The notes: generated by a model from the sequence alone, not told the origin. Shown: positions 33,391 to 43,133, counted from the first letter of the stretch. The stretch is 64,000 nt of DNA from Algoriphagus aestuariicola (GCF_017254835.1 NZ_JAFKCW010000002.1:1162592-1226591), one strand, 5' to 3'. Made by a program: numbers and translations.

Positions 33391-33960
33391 ATGGAACAAC
33401 CGACTACAGAGAAGGGGAAAGACAAGGAAAAGACACAGCGGGAAAGGCAGACTTACTATCGCGTCGCCTTCAAAAACAACTGTAGCCTCCTCCAGATTGC
33501 CGACAATAAGGCAAACATCATCATTACTATCAACTCCCTTGGCATCTCCTCTACCGTTGCATTTCTTGGCTATGGATCCGCAGCGGGCATCATCGAGATT
33601 GACTCATTTCGGACTATTGGCCCTATCCTACTGTTTCTCCTGACTCTGCTAGCCTCCGCTTTACTGGCGGTACAGGCCGCAAAGCCCTCAATCATCGGGA
33701 GCGAAAAGACGGGCAAAAAGGCAAAGTCCAACATGCTTTTTTTCGGGGACAGCGCCAAGCTATCACTGGAAGAATATCTGGCCGAAACCCGGAATGTGCT
33801 TGGGGAAAAGGGCGCCATCATCGACCAAATGTCCATCTCTCTATACTACCAGGGGAAAATCCTCGATCGAAAATACAAGCTGATCCGCCGTGCCTACGAG
33901 GTCTTTGTGTTGGCACTTGCAGTTGGTATCCTGATTTTCTTCGGCTTTTTGGTGAATTGA
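33391..33960 (+). CDS. PycTM-type (Pycsar effector, DUF5706) membrane protein, orphan
   Basis: A 189-residue protein matching the PycTM/DUF5706 domain, the membrane effector of the Pycsar anti-phage system, where a pyrimidine cyclase makes cCMP or cUMP that triggers membrane damage. The signature IADNKANIIITINS is at residues 36-49 within the first transmembrane segment. A second segment is at about 75-95, followed by a soluble helical region and a third segment at the C-terminus. No nucleotide cyclase is found on either side, so it is an orphan copy with uncertain function. ATG 33391; the longer TTG frame (33373) is unlikely. Confidence 0.8.
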   Translation: MEQPTTEKGKDKEKTQRERQTYYRVAFKNNCSLLQIADNKANIIITINSLGISSTVAFLGYGSAAGIIEIDSFRTIGPILLFLLTLLASALLAVQAAKPSIIGSEKTGKKAKSNMLFFGDSAKLSLEEYLAETRNVLGEKGAIIDQMSISLYYQGKILDRKYKLIRRAYEVFVLALAVGILIFFGFLVN

Positions 33961-34147
33961 GAAGCGTTCGAAAATCCAGTCTGACGCTGGCAGCGGCGCC
34001 AACATCTTTTGCAAAAAAGCCCCTTGTCCAAACAAATCCATTGTCCGGCTCTAAATCCCGCCAATTTCCACTTACCCACTCCTTGGAATTTTCGTTTTAG
34101 ATTGCATATTTGGCAGTCACCCCTTTCGCTTAATCTCATTCACCCTG

Positions 34148-36070
34148 ATGTTATCCCTTTTCTTGGTCCTATGGACAAGCTTGCAGACGCCCCAGTCTAT
34201 CTCCGACAGTATCAGAAATGCAATCAACTTTGCGGAAAGCGACTCTACAAAAGCAGCACTATACTACGACTTGGCCAAGCACTACTACGGTTTTGAGCAG
34301 GATACTGCAATCCTCTACGCCCAAAATGCCATCGACTTGGCTGAGAGTCTCGGCCTGCAAAAGCTCCAAGCCAGCTCGCTCAACATCATGGGAGTGGCGC
34401 TGTTGATCAGCTCCGAATATGAACGGGCTTTGACCTCACACCTCGAAGCTCTCAAAATCCGGGAAACGCTCCGCGACTCCACGGGTATGCTGGAGTCAAA
34501 CCTCAACATCGGGAATGTTTACTACCGCAATGGGGAAATGGGCAAGGCCGCCGAAATGTATGAGAAAGCTTTGGTCTATGGGCTCGCCACCAAAAACCTG
34601 CGCGGCCAGTCCATGATCTACAACAATCTCGGCAACTACCACAAGGACCGATGGGCCCAAAACCAAAGCAAGGAAGACTTTGATCAGGCTGTGGAATACC
34701 TGCAGGAATCTCTAAAAATCAAAGAAGAACTCAAGGACAACAATGGATTGGTAAAGACCCTTACCCAACTTTCCGAATTGAGTATTGACGACCCACAAAA
34801 GGCAAAGGACTATCTGGAACGGGCGCTTTCCATCGCCGAAGCCAACCAGGATATCGAAAACAAGATCTCAGTACTCCATGAGCTTGCCAGCTACCACTTG
34901 AAGTCAAAAAATTTCGAAATAGCCAAAGAAAATGCTCTAAAAGCCTATCGAATAGCCAAGGACGCCGGTTCGCATTTTTACGTTTCCACCGCTGCCGAAT
35001 ACCTCACCGAAGCAGCCCTGGGCCAAAACGACTACAAATCCGCCTACGAATACCTGCTGATAAAAAATGAGGCTGACCGGGCGGTATTCAACGACAACCG
35101 ACAAAAAATCCGGGAAGAACTCCTCATACAGTATGAAAGCGAAAAAAAAGAACTGGAAAACCAGAGGCTCATACAAGAGCAGGAATATTTGGATTTGACG
35201 ATTCAGCGCAGAAACGAACTACTACTCGGTACAGCGATCCTTTTTTTGGTACTCGCTGTCCTGTACTGGCTCCAGAGAAAAAACCACAAAAAACTCCAAG
35301 TCGCCCATAACCTCCTCGCAGAGGCCCACCAATTGTCCATCAATCAAACCGCTCGAATCCAGGAGCAAGCCGACCACCTCAATGCGGCAAACCTCGAGTT
35401 GAGCAAAGCCAATAAGTTTCGGGACAAGATTTTTTCGGTGATTTCCCACGATTTGAGGGCTCCTTTTTCTTCTCTGCACAGTATCATTCAGCTTTGGGAC
35501 AAAAAGATCCTTTCTGAGGAGGAGCTTTTCGAAGTGATGCCATTAATCGCCAAAGAAACCAACTCCCTATCCCTCATGCTCAATAACCTCCTGATTTGGT
35601 CTAAGTCCCAGTTGGGATCGGAAGAGGTCAGATTCAGTAGCTTTGATATCTCTGACTTGGTGGCTGAAAATACCGATCTTCTGCTCACTCAGCTCACGCA
35701 AAAAAAACAGCAACTGACAATCGAAGCCACTCCGGGCACCAAAATTACCTCCGACAGGGAGCGCCTGAGTTTTATCGTCAGAAACATACTGATGAATGCG
35801 ATCAAATTCACCCCCCCGGAAGGAAGCATCAAAATCGACTACCCCAGCCCTGGAGAAATCAGGATTCAGGACACCGGTCAGGGCATGTCTCCCGAGATGC
35901 TTTCCAAGCTCTTTACCGACCGGGTAGCCTCCCAAAAAGGCACGGAGGGCGAAGCCGGAACTGGAATCGGCCTTATGCTTTGCCGGGAATTTGCCGAAAG
36001 CATTGGGGCAAAAATCCTGGCCGAAAGTAAAATCGGACAAGGAACCACTTTCACGATCATTCTTGACTAG
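34148..36070 (+). CDS. TPR-domain sensor histidine kinase
   Basis: A 640-residue two-component sensor kinase. An N-terminal signal-like helix is followed by a TPR array (about 50-340; ASSLNIMGVALL, SMIYNNLGNYHKDRWAQ) that is probably periplasmic. A transmembrane helix lies at about 360-378. The cytoplasmic kinase has His434 in SVISHDLRAPFSS and the ATP-binding N, G1, F and G2 boxes (NILMNAIKF, DTGQGMS, TGIGLMLC). TPR kinases of this type usually sense small ligands or protein partners. No response regulator is adjacent, and it is not clearly linked to the orphan PycTM gene upstream. A terminator follows. Confidence 0.88.
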   Translation: MLSLFLVLWTSLQTPQSISDSIRNAINFAESDSTKAALYYDLAKHYYGFEQDTAILYAQNAIDLAESLGLQKLQASSLNIMGVALLISSEYERALTSHLEALKIRETLRDSTGMLESNLNIGNVYYRNGEMGKAAEMYEKALVYGLATKNLRGQSMIYNNLGNYHKDRWAQNQSKEDFDQAVEYLQESLKIKEELKDNNGLVKTLTQLSELSIDDPQKAKDYLERALSIAEANQDIENKISVLHELASYHLKSKNFEIAKENALKAYRIAKDAGSHFYVSTAAEYLTEAALGQNDYKSAYEYLLIKNEADRAVFNDNRQKIREELLIQYESEKKELENQRLIQEQEYLDLTIQRRNELLLGTAILFLVLAVLYWLQRKNHKKLQVAHNLLAEAHQLSINQTARIQEQADHLNAANLELSKANKFRDKIFSVISHDLRAPFSSLHSIIQLWDKKILSEEELFEVMPLIAKETNSLSLMLNNLLIWSKSQLGSEEVRFSSFDISDLVAENTDLLLTQLTQKKQQLTIEATPGTKITSDRERLSFIVRNILMNAIKFTPPEGSIKIDYPSPGEIRIQDTGQGMSPEMLSKLFTDRVASQKGTEGEAGTGIGLMLCREFAESIGAKILAESKIGQGTTFTIILD

Positions 36071-36125
36071 GATCATTCACCTCATCAAGGTCCTGGTTCA
36101 CCAAGCCATTGTACAGGATTAACAA

Positions 36126-36156
36126 CAAAAAAAGCCCGGAAATTCGGGCTTTTTGT
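36126..36156. terminator. Bidirectional terminator between HK and SIMPL genes
   Basis: AAAAAGCCCG pairs with CGGGCTTTTT around a short GAAATT-type loop, with A-tract and T-tract flanks on both sides (36126-36156). Sits between convergent genes. Confidence 0.85.
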
Positions 36157-36173
36157 TTGGTCCAATCTTACTC

Positions 36174-36863
36174 TCAGTAGGTGTATTTCACGAATACCCT
36201 TTTGGTCAGCGACTGCTCATCGGTCTCGATCAGCATATCCGCCGACTCAGCCATCGCAACCTTTGCATTGTACATCGGCACAGGTCGGAAATTTTGCTCC
36301 AAGGTCACATTGAATACCCTAAGGCCCTTCAGATTCAGCGTACTGCCGATCAGGTTGGCTCTGGCTTCTGCATCTTTCAGCGCCTCTGTCAGTAGCGTAT
36401 TCTCCAAAGATTTGCGTGTTGCTTCAGAGATGCCAAAGCTCAGGTTGTAGCTCATATCGCCGGCCCCTTGGATAGCGTCCGCGATTTTGTGTAGATCCTC
36501 GTTGGTGGCGGATGTCACAATCCTCAAGCTCTGACGGGCTACATAGCCACTGTCCTTTTGGGACCCAGAGCGATAGATGCGGTTGACGTCGACCGCATAG
36601 TTGTCAGCGACTAACTTATAGTCTTTGATGCGGCCCTTTTTCAAAGCGTCGGAGAGATTTTGCGTCTTTTTGTTTAGGACGTTTACCGCATCGTTGACCT
36701 TCATAGCCTTTTCTTCGAGAGAAATCATAAATATCGCTTCATCCGGAGCGGTTTTCCGTTCTGCAAAGCCTTCCACTTCGATCAGGGGAATTTGTTGTAC
36801 TTGCTGCGCAAAAATCGATGTTGCCATCACCATGGCCAGCGAGAAAATCAGGAATCGTTTCAT
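36174..36863 (-). CDS. SIMPL (DUF541) domain exported protein
   Basis: A 229-residue exported protein with a signal peptide (about residues 1-19, ending IFA-Q) and one SIMPL domain: VEGFAERKTAPDEAIFMISLEE at the N-terminus, KDYKLVADNYAVDV, and ALKDAEARANLIGSTLNLKGLRV before the C-terminal beta strands. The SIMPL family includes E. coli YggE, an oxidative-stress-linked periplasmic oligomer; its activity is unknown. The gene is separated from the convergent kinase by a terminator. Confidence 0.87.
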   Translation of the reverse strand: MKRFLIFSLAMVMATSIFAQQVQQIPLIEVEGFAERKTAPDEAIFMISLEEKAMKVNDAVNVLNKKTQNLSDALKKGRIKDYKLVADNYAVDVNRIYRSGSQKDSGYVARQSLRIVTSATNEDLHKIADAIQGAGDMSYNLSFGISEATRKSLENTLLTEALKDAEARANLIGSTLNLKGLRVFNVTLEQNFRPVPMYNAKVAMAESADMLIETDEQSLTKRVFVKYTY

Positions 36864-37025
36864 TGTGATCTCAGTTTGGTTTATACTAGTTTTTAGTCAA
36901 AAGACGCACCAGAAATCTTGATGCTACACAGGCAGATTATTTCCGGTAGGGAATTTAGAAAAATTAAGAAGGCAAAAGGGTGAGGCCTTACCGGAAATCC
37001 GACAGGGTACAGAAGACCTCAAATC

Positions 37026-39314
37026 CTAGAACACCAGCAATCCATGCTCACGCAGGATCTCCCATACCTCCGATTCGAGCAGTTCCTGGAAGTCTCCCAG
37101 ATCTGCATCATATTTTTCCCGAACTGGCTTAAGCGTATTTAGACTTTGCTCGAAGCTGACTCTCCCCAAGAGCCAAACGATCCACTCAGCCAACTCCAAA
37201 GGAAGTTCAATGGCGAAATCCTCCTTTTTTCCAGAGAAAACCAATTCGCAAAATCCATCCCCAGAATCGATCAAGTCAGGCTGAGCACCGATCCATACGA
37301 TACGGCTTTGGTCTCGGTAGGCTTGCGGAGGTGAGGACTGAATCTGTTTTTCGATGTATTTTTTGGGGATGGAGGTAGGAGGCACTTTTACCTCAAACCA
37401 GTTTTTCAGCGGAATATCAAAACCAACTCCGTGCATGTAATTGAAGAGTGACTTTCGAAGGCCTTTGGAAAAAACCGCATGATCCACGCCTGTCGGATCT
37501 ACATAGTCCAATTCGTTATTGGCAAAATCGCCCTCAAAAGAGCTACTTTTTTTCACGCTAAACGCCGCAGGATCCATTCCAACCGGGCTGTGGGCAGTCA
37601 TCGCAAATTGATGCCAAAAACCGGACTGCAGCACACCAGCTTCAAAAAGCTGCCGTACCATTTCCATGGAATCGACCGTCTCCTGCGCTGTCTGCGTGGG
37701 GTAGCCATACATCAGATAGGCGTGTACCATTATGCCCGCTTGGGTAAAATGATTGGTAACCTGTGCCACCTGAGCCACGGTTACCCCTTTTTTGATCAGA
37801 GCCAACAGTCGATCTGAAGCCACTTCCAAGCCTCCCGACACAGCGATACATCCAGACGCACGAAGCAGACGACAGAGGTCTGCCGTGAAGCTGCTTTCAA
37901 AGCGGATATTGGTCCACCAAACCACTACCAAACCTCGCCTGAGAATTTCAATTGCCAAATCCCGCATCAAAGCTGGCGGCGCTGCCTCATCCACAAAGTG
38001 AAATCCATTGGTTCCAGTTTGCTTCATGATCTCTTCAATACGATCACAGAGGATTGCCGCATTGATGGATTCGTAACGACCAATGTAATCCAGTGAAATG
38101 TCGCAAAAAGTACATTTTCCCCAGTAGCATCCGTGGGCGAGGGTCAGTTTGTTCCATCTCCCATCACTCCAAAGCCGATGCATGGGATTGGCTACTTCTA
38201 TCACAGAGAGATAGTCGCCGAGCTTAAGGTCGCTGTAGTCCGGGGTGCCCACTTCACGTTGGGGGTAGTCCTTGCGAGTAGCCCCATTGAGGTATTTTAC
38301 TTTCCCGTCAATCCTGGCAAAGGTTCTCTTTAGCTCGGTGGCCGGAACTTTCCCATCTAAATGCTCTAGCAGCAAAGAAATGGGAGCCTCACCATCGTCA
38401 AGTGTGACAAAGTCCAAGTAGTCAAAGACTCTGGGATCTCTCAGCGAGCGAAGCTCGGTGTTCGGATATCCTCCACCCATCCAAACTTTGATTGTGGGAT
38501 GGTTTTGCTTGAGGTATTGTCCGCACTTGAGCGCCCCAAAGAGATTACCGGGAAACGGAACCGAAAAAGCGACCGACTCCGGCTGCCAGGCTTGGATTTT
38601 CTCTTCCAAAAGCTCCAACATCATGGAGTCTATCAGGCTAAGCGGCTGCTTTAGCGCTCCATCCATCTCGTCAAAACTAGTTGCCGACATTCCCAAACGC
38701 TCGGCATAGCGGCTAAACCCGAAATGCGTATCCACGGCCTCCGTGATCAAGTCGCCGATGTCTTCCAGGTATAATGTGGCAAGATAGCGTGCCTTGTCCC
38801 GCACACCGAGTGAGCCAAAAGCCCATTCCATGTCATCCATTTGTTCAAATCGCCCAGCTTCAGGCAAAAAGTCGCCCTCGGCGATGCGGTATGCAAGCGT
38901 GGGATTTTTGTCTTGTAAAAAAGCAATCACGGTGTCTATCGTCTGAAGGTAAACTCCCTTCATTCGCAGAATCCGAGCTGAATTGTCAGAAAGCTCGCCA
39001 TCAGTCGATGCCGCTAGCTCAAAAACTCTCCCCAGTCCCTCTTTGGAGAAAAGTTTCAGAATCACCTCTATCCCCAAGTCCGCCTGCCGCGAGGAAATCC
39101 GAAGCGTATTGAGAAAACCCTTCAGATAAGCCGTAGCCGGATAAGGCGTATTGAGCTGGGTAAACGGTGGCGTGATGAAAAGGACTTTGGTGGACAAGGG
39201 AAGGAAAGTTGGAATGGTCCAAAGGTCGGAAAGAATGGGGATTTTTTCATGGCTGAGTTTCACCTTCACTTTTCTGGTTAGAATCCGAAAGTCCAATTTG
39301 ATGTGCCCGGACAT
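37026..39314 (-). CDS. B12-binding-type radical SAM protein with CX4CX2C cluster motif
   Basis: A 762-residue radical SAM enzyme. The first half (about 60-330) carries a cobalamin-binding-like domain with VLFITPPFTQLNTPYP and MGGGYPNTELRSL. The radical SAM core follows, with its cysteines at 396, 401 and 404 in HGCYWGKCTFCDI. The spacing is CX4CX2C, one residue longer than the canonical CX3CX2C, and DNA readout of the codons agrees. Substrate unknown. The start is uncertain: ATG 39314 is used, while the open frame reaches 39371 and a TTG lies just before the STKVLFITPP strand. Transcribed divergently from the DUF1456 gene. Confidence 0.82.
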   Translation of the reverse strand: MSGHIKLDFRILTRKVKVKLSHEKIPILSDLWTIPTFLPLSTKVLFITPPFTQLNTPYPATAYLKGFLNTLRISSRQADLGIEVILKLFSKEGLGRVFELAASTDGELSDNSARILRMKGVYLQTIDTVIAFLQDKNPTLAYRIAEGDFLPEAGRFEQMDDMEWAFGSLGVRDKARYLATLYLEDIGDLITEAVDTHFGFSRYAERLGMSATSFDEMDGALKQPLSLIDSMMLELLEEKIQAWQPESVAFSVPFPGNLFGALKCGQYLKQNHPTIKVWMGGGYPNTELRSLRDPRVFDYLDFVTLDDGEAPISLLLEHLDGKVPATELKRTFARIDGKVKYLNGATRKDYPQREVGTPDYSDLKLGDYLSVIEVANPMHRLWSDGRWNKLTLAHGCYWGKCTFCDISLDYIGRYESINAAILCDRIEEIMKQTGTNGFHFVDEAAPPALMRDLAIEILRRGLVVVWWTNIRFESSFTADLCRLLRASGCIAVSGGLEVASDRLLALIKKGVTVAQVAQVTNHFTQAGIMVHAYLMYGYPTQTAQETVDSMEMVRQLFEAGVLQSGFWHQFAMTAHSPVGMDPAAFSVKKSSSFEGDFANNELDYVDPTGVDHAVFSKGLRKSLFNYMHGVGFDIPLKNWFEVKVPPTSIPKKYIEKQIQSSPPQAYRDQSRIVWIGAQPDLIDSGDGFCELVFSGKKEDFAIELPLELAEWIVWLLGRVSFEQSLNTLKPVREKYDADLGDFQELLESEVWEILREHGLLVF

Positions 39315-39380
39315 AGGGCTTTCTCCTTTTTTGGACTCCTTGGTCAAAAAAATGCGATCTTTGCCCTTCAATCGCTTCCC

Positions 39381-39845
39381 ATGGACAACAACGACATCCT
39401 CCGCTCCCTTCGCTATACGTTTGATTTCAATGACTTTGTGATGATGGACATCTTGGGAAAGGGTGGTAGACCTACCACCCGCGAGGAGGTAAGCAACTGG
39501 CTCAAGCGCGACGAAGACGAGGACTTTGTAGCGATTTACGACAAGGACTTGGCTTGCTTTCTCAATGGCCTGATCATCCTAAAACGCGGCCCAAAAGAAG
39601 ATGGAAACCCTCCTGCCGAAAAGTCACTCAGCAACAACCTGGTTCTCAGAAAGCTCAAGATCGCGCTGAACATGAAAGACGACGATATGCTGGAAATTTT
39701 TGGACTTCGGGGATTCCGACTGAGCAAGCATGAGCTCAGCGCCTTTTTTCGCAACCCCAACCAGCCCCAATACCGGCAGTGCAAAGACCAGGTGCTTCGC
39801 AACTTCCTCCATGGCCTTCAGCTGAAGTATAGAGGTGAGTCCTGA
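39381..39845 (+). CDS. DUF1456 (YehS-like) protein
   Basis: A 154-residue cytoplasmic protein made of two tandem DUF1456 repeats. The first has DILRSLRYTFDFNDFVMMDILG at the N-terminus, the second LRKLKIALNMKDDDMLEIFG near residue 95, and both are followed by a helical segment ending FLNGL or FLHGL. The family includes E. coli YehS. Its function is unknown. ATG 39381 is 66 nt from the divergent radical SAM ATG at 39314. Confidence 0.88.
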   Translation: MDNNDILRSLRYTFDFNDFVMMDILGKGGRPTTREEVSNWLKRDEDEDFVAIYDKDLACFLNGLIILKRGPKEDGNPPAEKSLSNNLVLRKLKIALNMKDDDMLEIFGLRGFRLSKHELSAFFRNPNQPQYRQCKDQVLRNFLHGLQLKYRGES

Positions 39846-40096
39846 TTAGCGGCCTGACTGCATTTTAAGAGCAAAGGCTCATAATCGGACTAACCCGAGC
39901 ATTGTTCGTGCTCAATTTCTCCCTATTCCCAAATTCGAAAAGTCCATTTCGTATTCCCGGCGTCAAAAACCATCGACTCCGCAAACATTTGGCCTTGACG
40001 TTTTTCGACCTTCCCTCTTTCCAACCGTTCCACCCAATTTTTCCAATCTTTTGATTCTTTTGAATAACTTATTACCACTAACCAAACCATAAGCCC

Positions 40097-40984
40097 ATGG
40101 ATAAACTAAGAAAGGAAGACATCCCTCAGGAAGCCTTTGATCTGTACGACTACTATTGCCATAACAAGCTCGACCGTAGGACTTTTGTGGAAAAACTCTC
40201 AGTCTATGCGGTAGGTGGCATTACGGTCACAGCACTGATGAGCTCGATGATGCCCGACTATGTCAACACCCGAACCATAGAAGCGAATGATGAGCGCATG
40301 CAAAGCTCCGACTACGTCATGTATGATTCTCCAAAAGGTGGCGGCAAAATCAAGGGACTGCTCTCCAAGCCTGCCAAAGGCGGAAAATCACCGGGGATCG
40401 TGGTCGTTCATGAAAACCGAGGATTGAATCCATACATTGAAGATGTAGGGAGAAGGTGCGCTGTGGCTGGGTTTATTTCCATCGCACCCGACGCACTGAC
40501 CCCACTGGGAGGATACCCCGGAAACGACGACGAAGGCCGCGCCATGCAATCCAAGCTGAACCGGGACTCCATGCTAGAAGACTTCATCGCCGCCTACGAA
40601 TACCTAAAAAAACACCCGGATTGTGACGGCAACGTGGGCGTCGTCGGCTTTTGCTTTGGTGGATGGATCTCCAACATGATGGCTGTAAGGATACCGGACC
40701 TAGGTGCAGCCGTACCCTACTATGGCGGTCAGCCTCCGGTAGAGGACGTCTCGAAGATCAATGCGCCGCTCTTGATTATCTACGCCGAGCTGGATGAGCG
40801 GGTGAATTCTGGCTGGCCTGCCTACGAGGAAGCCCTCAAAGCCAACAACAAAAAATATGAAATGATCAATTACCCAGGAGTCAATCACGGATTCCACAAC
40901 AATACGACTCCACGCTTTGACGAGGCTGCCGCCACGAAAGCCTGGGAAAAGACAATTGCCTTTTTTAAAGCAAATCTCAGCTGA
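40097..40984 (+). CDS. Dienelactone hydrolase family protein with twin-arginine-like N-terminus
   Basis: A 295-residue alpha/beta hydrolase. The nucleophile is Cys186 in GFCFGG, the acid is in the AELDERVN segment, and the histidine is in VNHGFHN. These are the triad positions of carboxymethylenebutenolidase. The N-terminal 60 residues hold DRRTFVEKL followed by a hydrophobic helix, resembling a Tat signal, so the enzyme may be exported folded. The substrate is unknown and the ring-cleavage genes of a classical catechol pathway are absent here. A 250-nt gap upstream contains no gene. Confidence 0.87.
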   Translation: MDKLRKEDIPQEAFDLYDYYCHNKLDRRTFVEKLSVYAVGGITVTALMSSMMPDYVNTRTIEANDERMQSSDYVMYDSPKGGGKIKGLLSKPAKGGKSPGIVVVHENRGLNPYIEDVGRRCAVAGFISIAPDALTPLGGYPGNDDEGRAMQSKLNRDSMLEDFIAAYEYLKKHPDCDGNVGVVGFCFGGWISNMMAVRIPDLGAAVPYYGGQPPVEDVSKINAPLLIIYAELDERVNSGWPAYEEALKANNKKYEMINYPGVNHGFHNNTTPRFDEAAATKAWEKTIAFFKANLS

Positions 40985-40986
40985 GA

Positions 40987-41011
40987 AAGGGGAGGCCAAA
41001 AACCTCCCCTT
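40987..41011 (+). terminator. Terminator after the dienelactone hydrolase gene
   Basis: AAGGGGAGG (40987-40995) pairs with CCTCCCCTT (41003-41011), followed by CCTTTTAAG. A strong 9-bp stem with a modest T-tract, just after the stop. Confidence 0.7.
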
Positions 41012-41166
41012 CCTTTTAAGGTTTGAGCCTATTTTTTGGGGTAATATCCAAATCCCATATGTTGGAGGCACCAAAAGCCCAGCACCACTCTCCCCCAAAT
41101 TCGAATTTGCTTCTATTCTTTTAATTCCGAATATTTGGTAAGGACAATCCAAATTCAGCTAAGAAA

Positions 41167-41796
41167 ATGAAACAAATCATCCCTTTTGCTTCCTATCAGG
41201 AAGCTATTCAAGCGTTTGACAATGGGGGAAAATTTTTCAATTTGCTGAGTCACGCCAAAGACGGAGTGGTCACTCCTGCCGAATTGGGAAAAGTCGCCGG
41301 AGTGACCTTTGACCGCCAAGAGATGATACTCTACCTGACGATGGCCATTTCCCACTTGGACGAGCACTCCAAAGAGCGAATCCTTGCACATTTGGATGAG
41401 GAGCTTTTTGAACTTTATGAAAAACACAGTCCCGTCCATAGCACCATTGCACAGCTCGCCAAAGAACCCAAAGCAGGATTCAGTACCGTCTTGACGGGAA
41501 CTCCCTGCAAGGTCAGTACAAGCCAGGTTTTCGGCGGTACGATCATGATTCCAGTCATCGTTGACGCTGTGACGAGCTTCACGATAGTGCCTATCGTCAG
41601 CGCTTACGAAGTCTACCAGATGACTTGCGACAAAACCGGACTCAAGGCGACGGTCGCCCACCACAAAGAAAAGTCGCCGTTGCCAGAGAAAAAGCTTAAG
41701 CTTGGCGGAGTCCTCACTTCTCTCAGCGGCAAGGATGGCCAAGACCCACTCGACCAGGTCTTTTTGGAAGTCCAGTACTACATTGAGGAAGAATAG
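41167..41796 (+). CDS. Conserved hypothetical protein
   Basis: A 209-residue cytoplasmic protein I do not recognise. The N-terminal half looks helical (MKQIIPFASYQEAIQAFDNGG, LGKVAGVTFDRQEMILYLTMAISHLDE), and the central part has hydrophobic strands (GGTIMIPVIVDAVTSFTIVPIVSAYEVYQM). No signal peptide or full membrane segment is evident. The frame uses ATG 41167, and composition matches neighbouring genes. It lies 32 nt upstream of the MgtC-like transporter on the same strand and may be co-transcribed with it. Confidence 0.6.
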   Translation: MKQIIPFASYQEAIQAFDNGGKFFNLLSHAKDGVVTPAELGKVAGVTFDRQEMILYLTMAISHLDEHSKERILAHLDEELFELYEKHSPVHSTIAQLAKEPKAGFSTVLTGTPCKVSTSQVFGGTIMIPVIVDAVTSFTIVPIVSAYEVYQMTCDKTGLKATVAHHKEKSPLPEKKLKLGGVLTSLSGKDGQDPLDQVFLEVQYYIEEE

Positions 41797-41828
41797 CGGC
41801 TAGCTATCCTCCCCGTTAACTAAAAAAA

Positions 41829-43118
41829 TTGGAGACACTAATCATTGATCAGGAGTCCTTCTCTCTGTCCCAGGGAGATTTTATCATCCGTCTGCTCGTC
41901 GCAATAGGGATAGGCGGAGTGATCGGACTCGAGCGACAGTACCACGCCATGAATGAGGAGTCCAAAGGCTTCGCAGGGATCCGTACGTTCGTCTTTCTTA
42001 CCTTACTTGGATTTGTCGCCGCCTTGTTCAGCTTTTTGATTTCTCCCTGGGTCTATGTTGCTTTTGTGCTTGGTGTAAGTATGCTTATCGGGGTTTCCTA
42101 CTGGTTTACATCCACCCGGGGAGATCATGGGGCAACGACCGAATTCAGTTCCTTGCTTGCTTTTGTACTTGGCTCCATGGCTTTGATCGGACTGATCGAG
42201 ATCAGCCTGATGATCACTGTGCTGATTCTTCTCGTGCTTTCTTCCAAGTTCCGAATCAAGACGATCGTGGGAAAAATCACGGCTGAGGAGATGTATGACT
42301 TCATTCGATTCGTGGTGATCGCGCTATTGATTTTCCCTTTCCTTCCCGACCAGACTTTTGGGCCCTATGACGTCCTAAATCCCAGGGAAATCGGCTGGGT
42401 GATTATCCTTACCTCGGGCCTTGGGCTTGCCGGATATGCTTTGACAAAATTCCTAGGCACGAACAAAGGAATCCTACTCGGTGGAATCGTCGGCGGACTG
42501 GTCTCCAGCACCGCGGTGACCTGGATCTACGCCAAAAAAAGCAAGGAAAACGAAAGCCTCGCAGCGAGCTGCGCCACAGCAATCCTCGGCGCTTCCTCGA
42601 TCATGTTTGTCCGCCTGCTGATTTGGACTTCCATCTTTAGCGAAGAGCTTTTCATCAAACTCCTTCCCGCAGTCATCGCCATCTTTGCATCGGCAATTGC
42701 GGTGACACTTTACATCTATTTCAAAAGGCGAAGCAGAAAATCTGAACAGGCTGAAATCCCTCTCAAAAAAGCACTGGACCTTAAAGGCGCGTTGATCTTT
42801 GGCCTGATCTACGTGGTGATCTTGCTCCTGGTGAGCTATGCCAATGAAAATCTCGGAACCAGCGGCACCATCATTTCCAGTGCGATCGCCGGTTTTTCCG
42901 ACATCGACGCCATCACTATTTCTATTTCCAAACTCGCAGGAACCTCTCTCGATCTCAGAATCGCCTCGCTCGCGGTTCTAGTCGCCTCCATCTCCAACAC
43001 CTTGGTCAAGATGGGAATCGGTATCTATGCAGGCAGTCCAGGCCTGCGAAAAAACCTGCTAATCGGCTACGGGACGGTGTTTTTGGTGGCTTTGGCAATC
43101 TTGGCTTTCTTTATCTGA
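41829..43118 (+). CDS. MgtC/SapB-DUF4010 membrane protein
   Basis: A 429-residue inner-membrane protein. The N-terminal MgtC/SapB part (IIRLLVAIGIGGVIGLERQ at about 19-37, FAGIRTFVFLTLLGFVAALFS) is followed by a DUF4010 part with several hydrophobic segments (LTSGLGLAGYALTKFLG, GGIVGGLVSSTAVTW, VSYANENLGTSGTIISSAIAGFSDIDAI). About eleven segments are visible in all. MgtC-like proteins are linked to Mg2+ homeostasis and virulence, but the DUF4010 fusion is uncharacterised. The start is TTG 41829; there is no ATG near the N-terminus. Confidence 0.83.
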   Translation: METLIIDQESFSLSQGDFIIRLLVAIGIGGVIGLERQYHAMNEESKGFAGIRTFVFLTLLGFVAALFSFLISPWVYVAFVLGVSMLIGVSYWFTSTRGDHGATTEFSSLLAFVLGSMALIGLIEISLMITVLILLVLSSKFRIKTIVGKITAEEMYDFIRFVVIALLIFPFLPDQTFGPYDVLNPREIGWVIILTSGLGLAGYALTKFLGTNKGILLGGIVGGLVSSTAVTWIYAKKSKENESLAASCATAILGASSIMFVRLLIWTSIFSEELFIKLLPAVIAIFASAIAVTLYIYFKRRSRKSEQAEIPLKKALDLKGALIFGLIYVVILLLVSYANENLGTSGTIISSAIAGFSDIDAITISISKLAGTSLDLRIASLAVLVASISNTLVKMGIGIYAGSPGLRKNLLIGYGTVFLVALAILAFFI

Positions 43119-43133
43119 CGACATCAATTAACT

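Noticed and set aside
33361-36070. A Pycsar-like operon joining the PycTM protein and the TPR histidine kinase
   Set aside because: The 187-nt gap and the lack of any cyclase domain make a single system unlikely; the kinase has ordinary two-component motifs.
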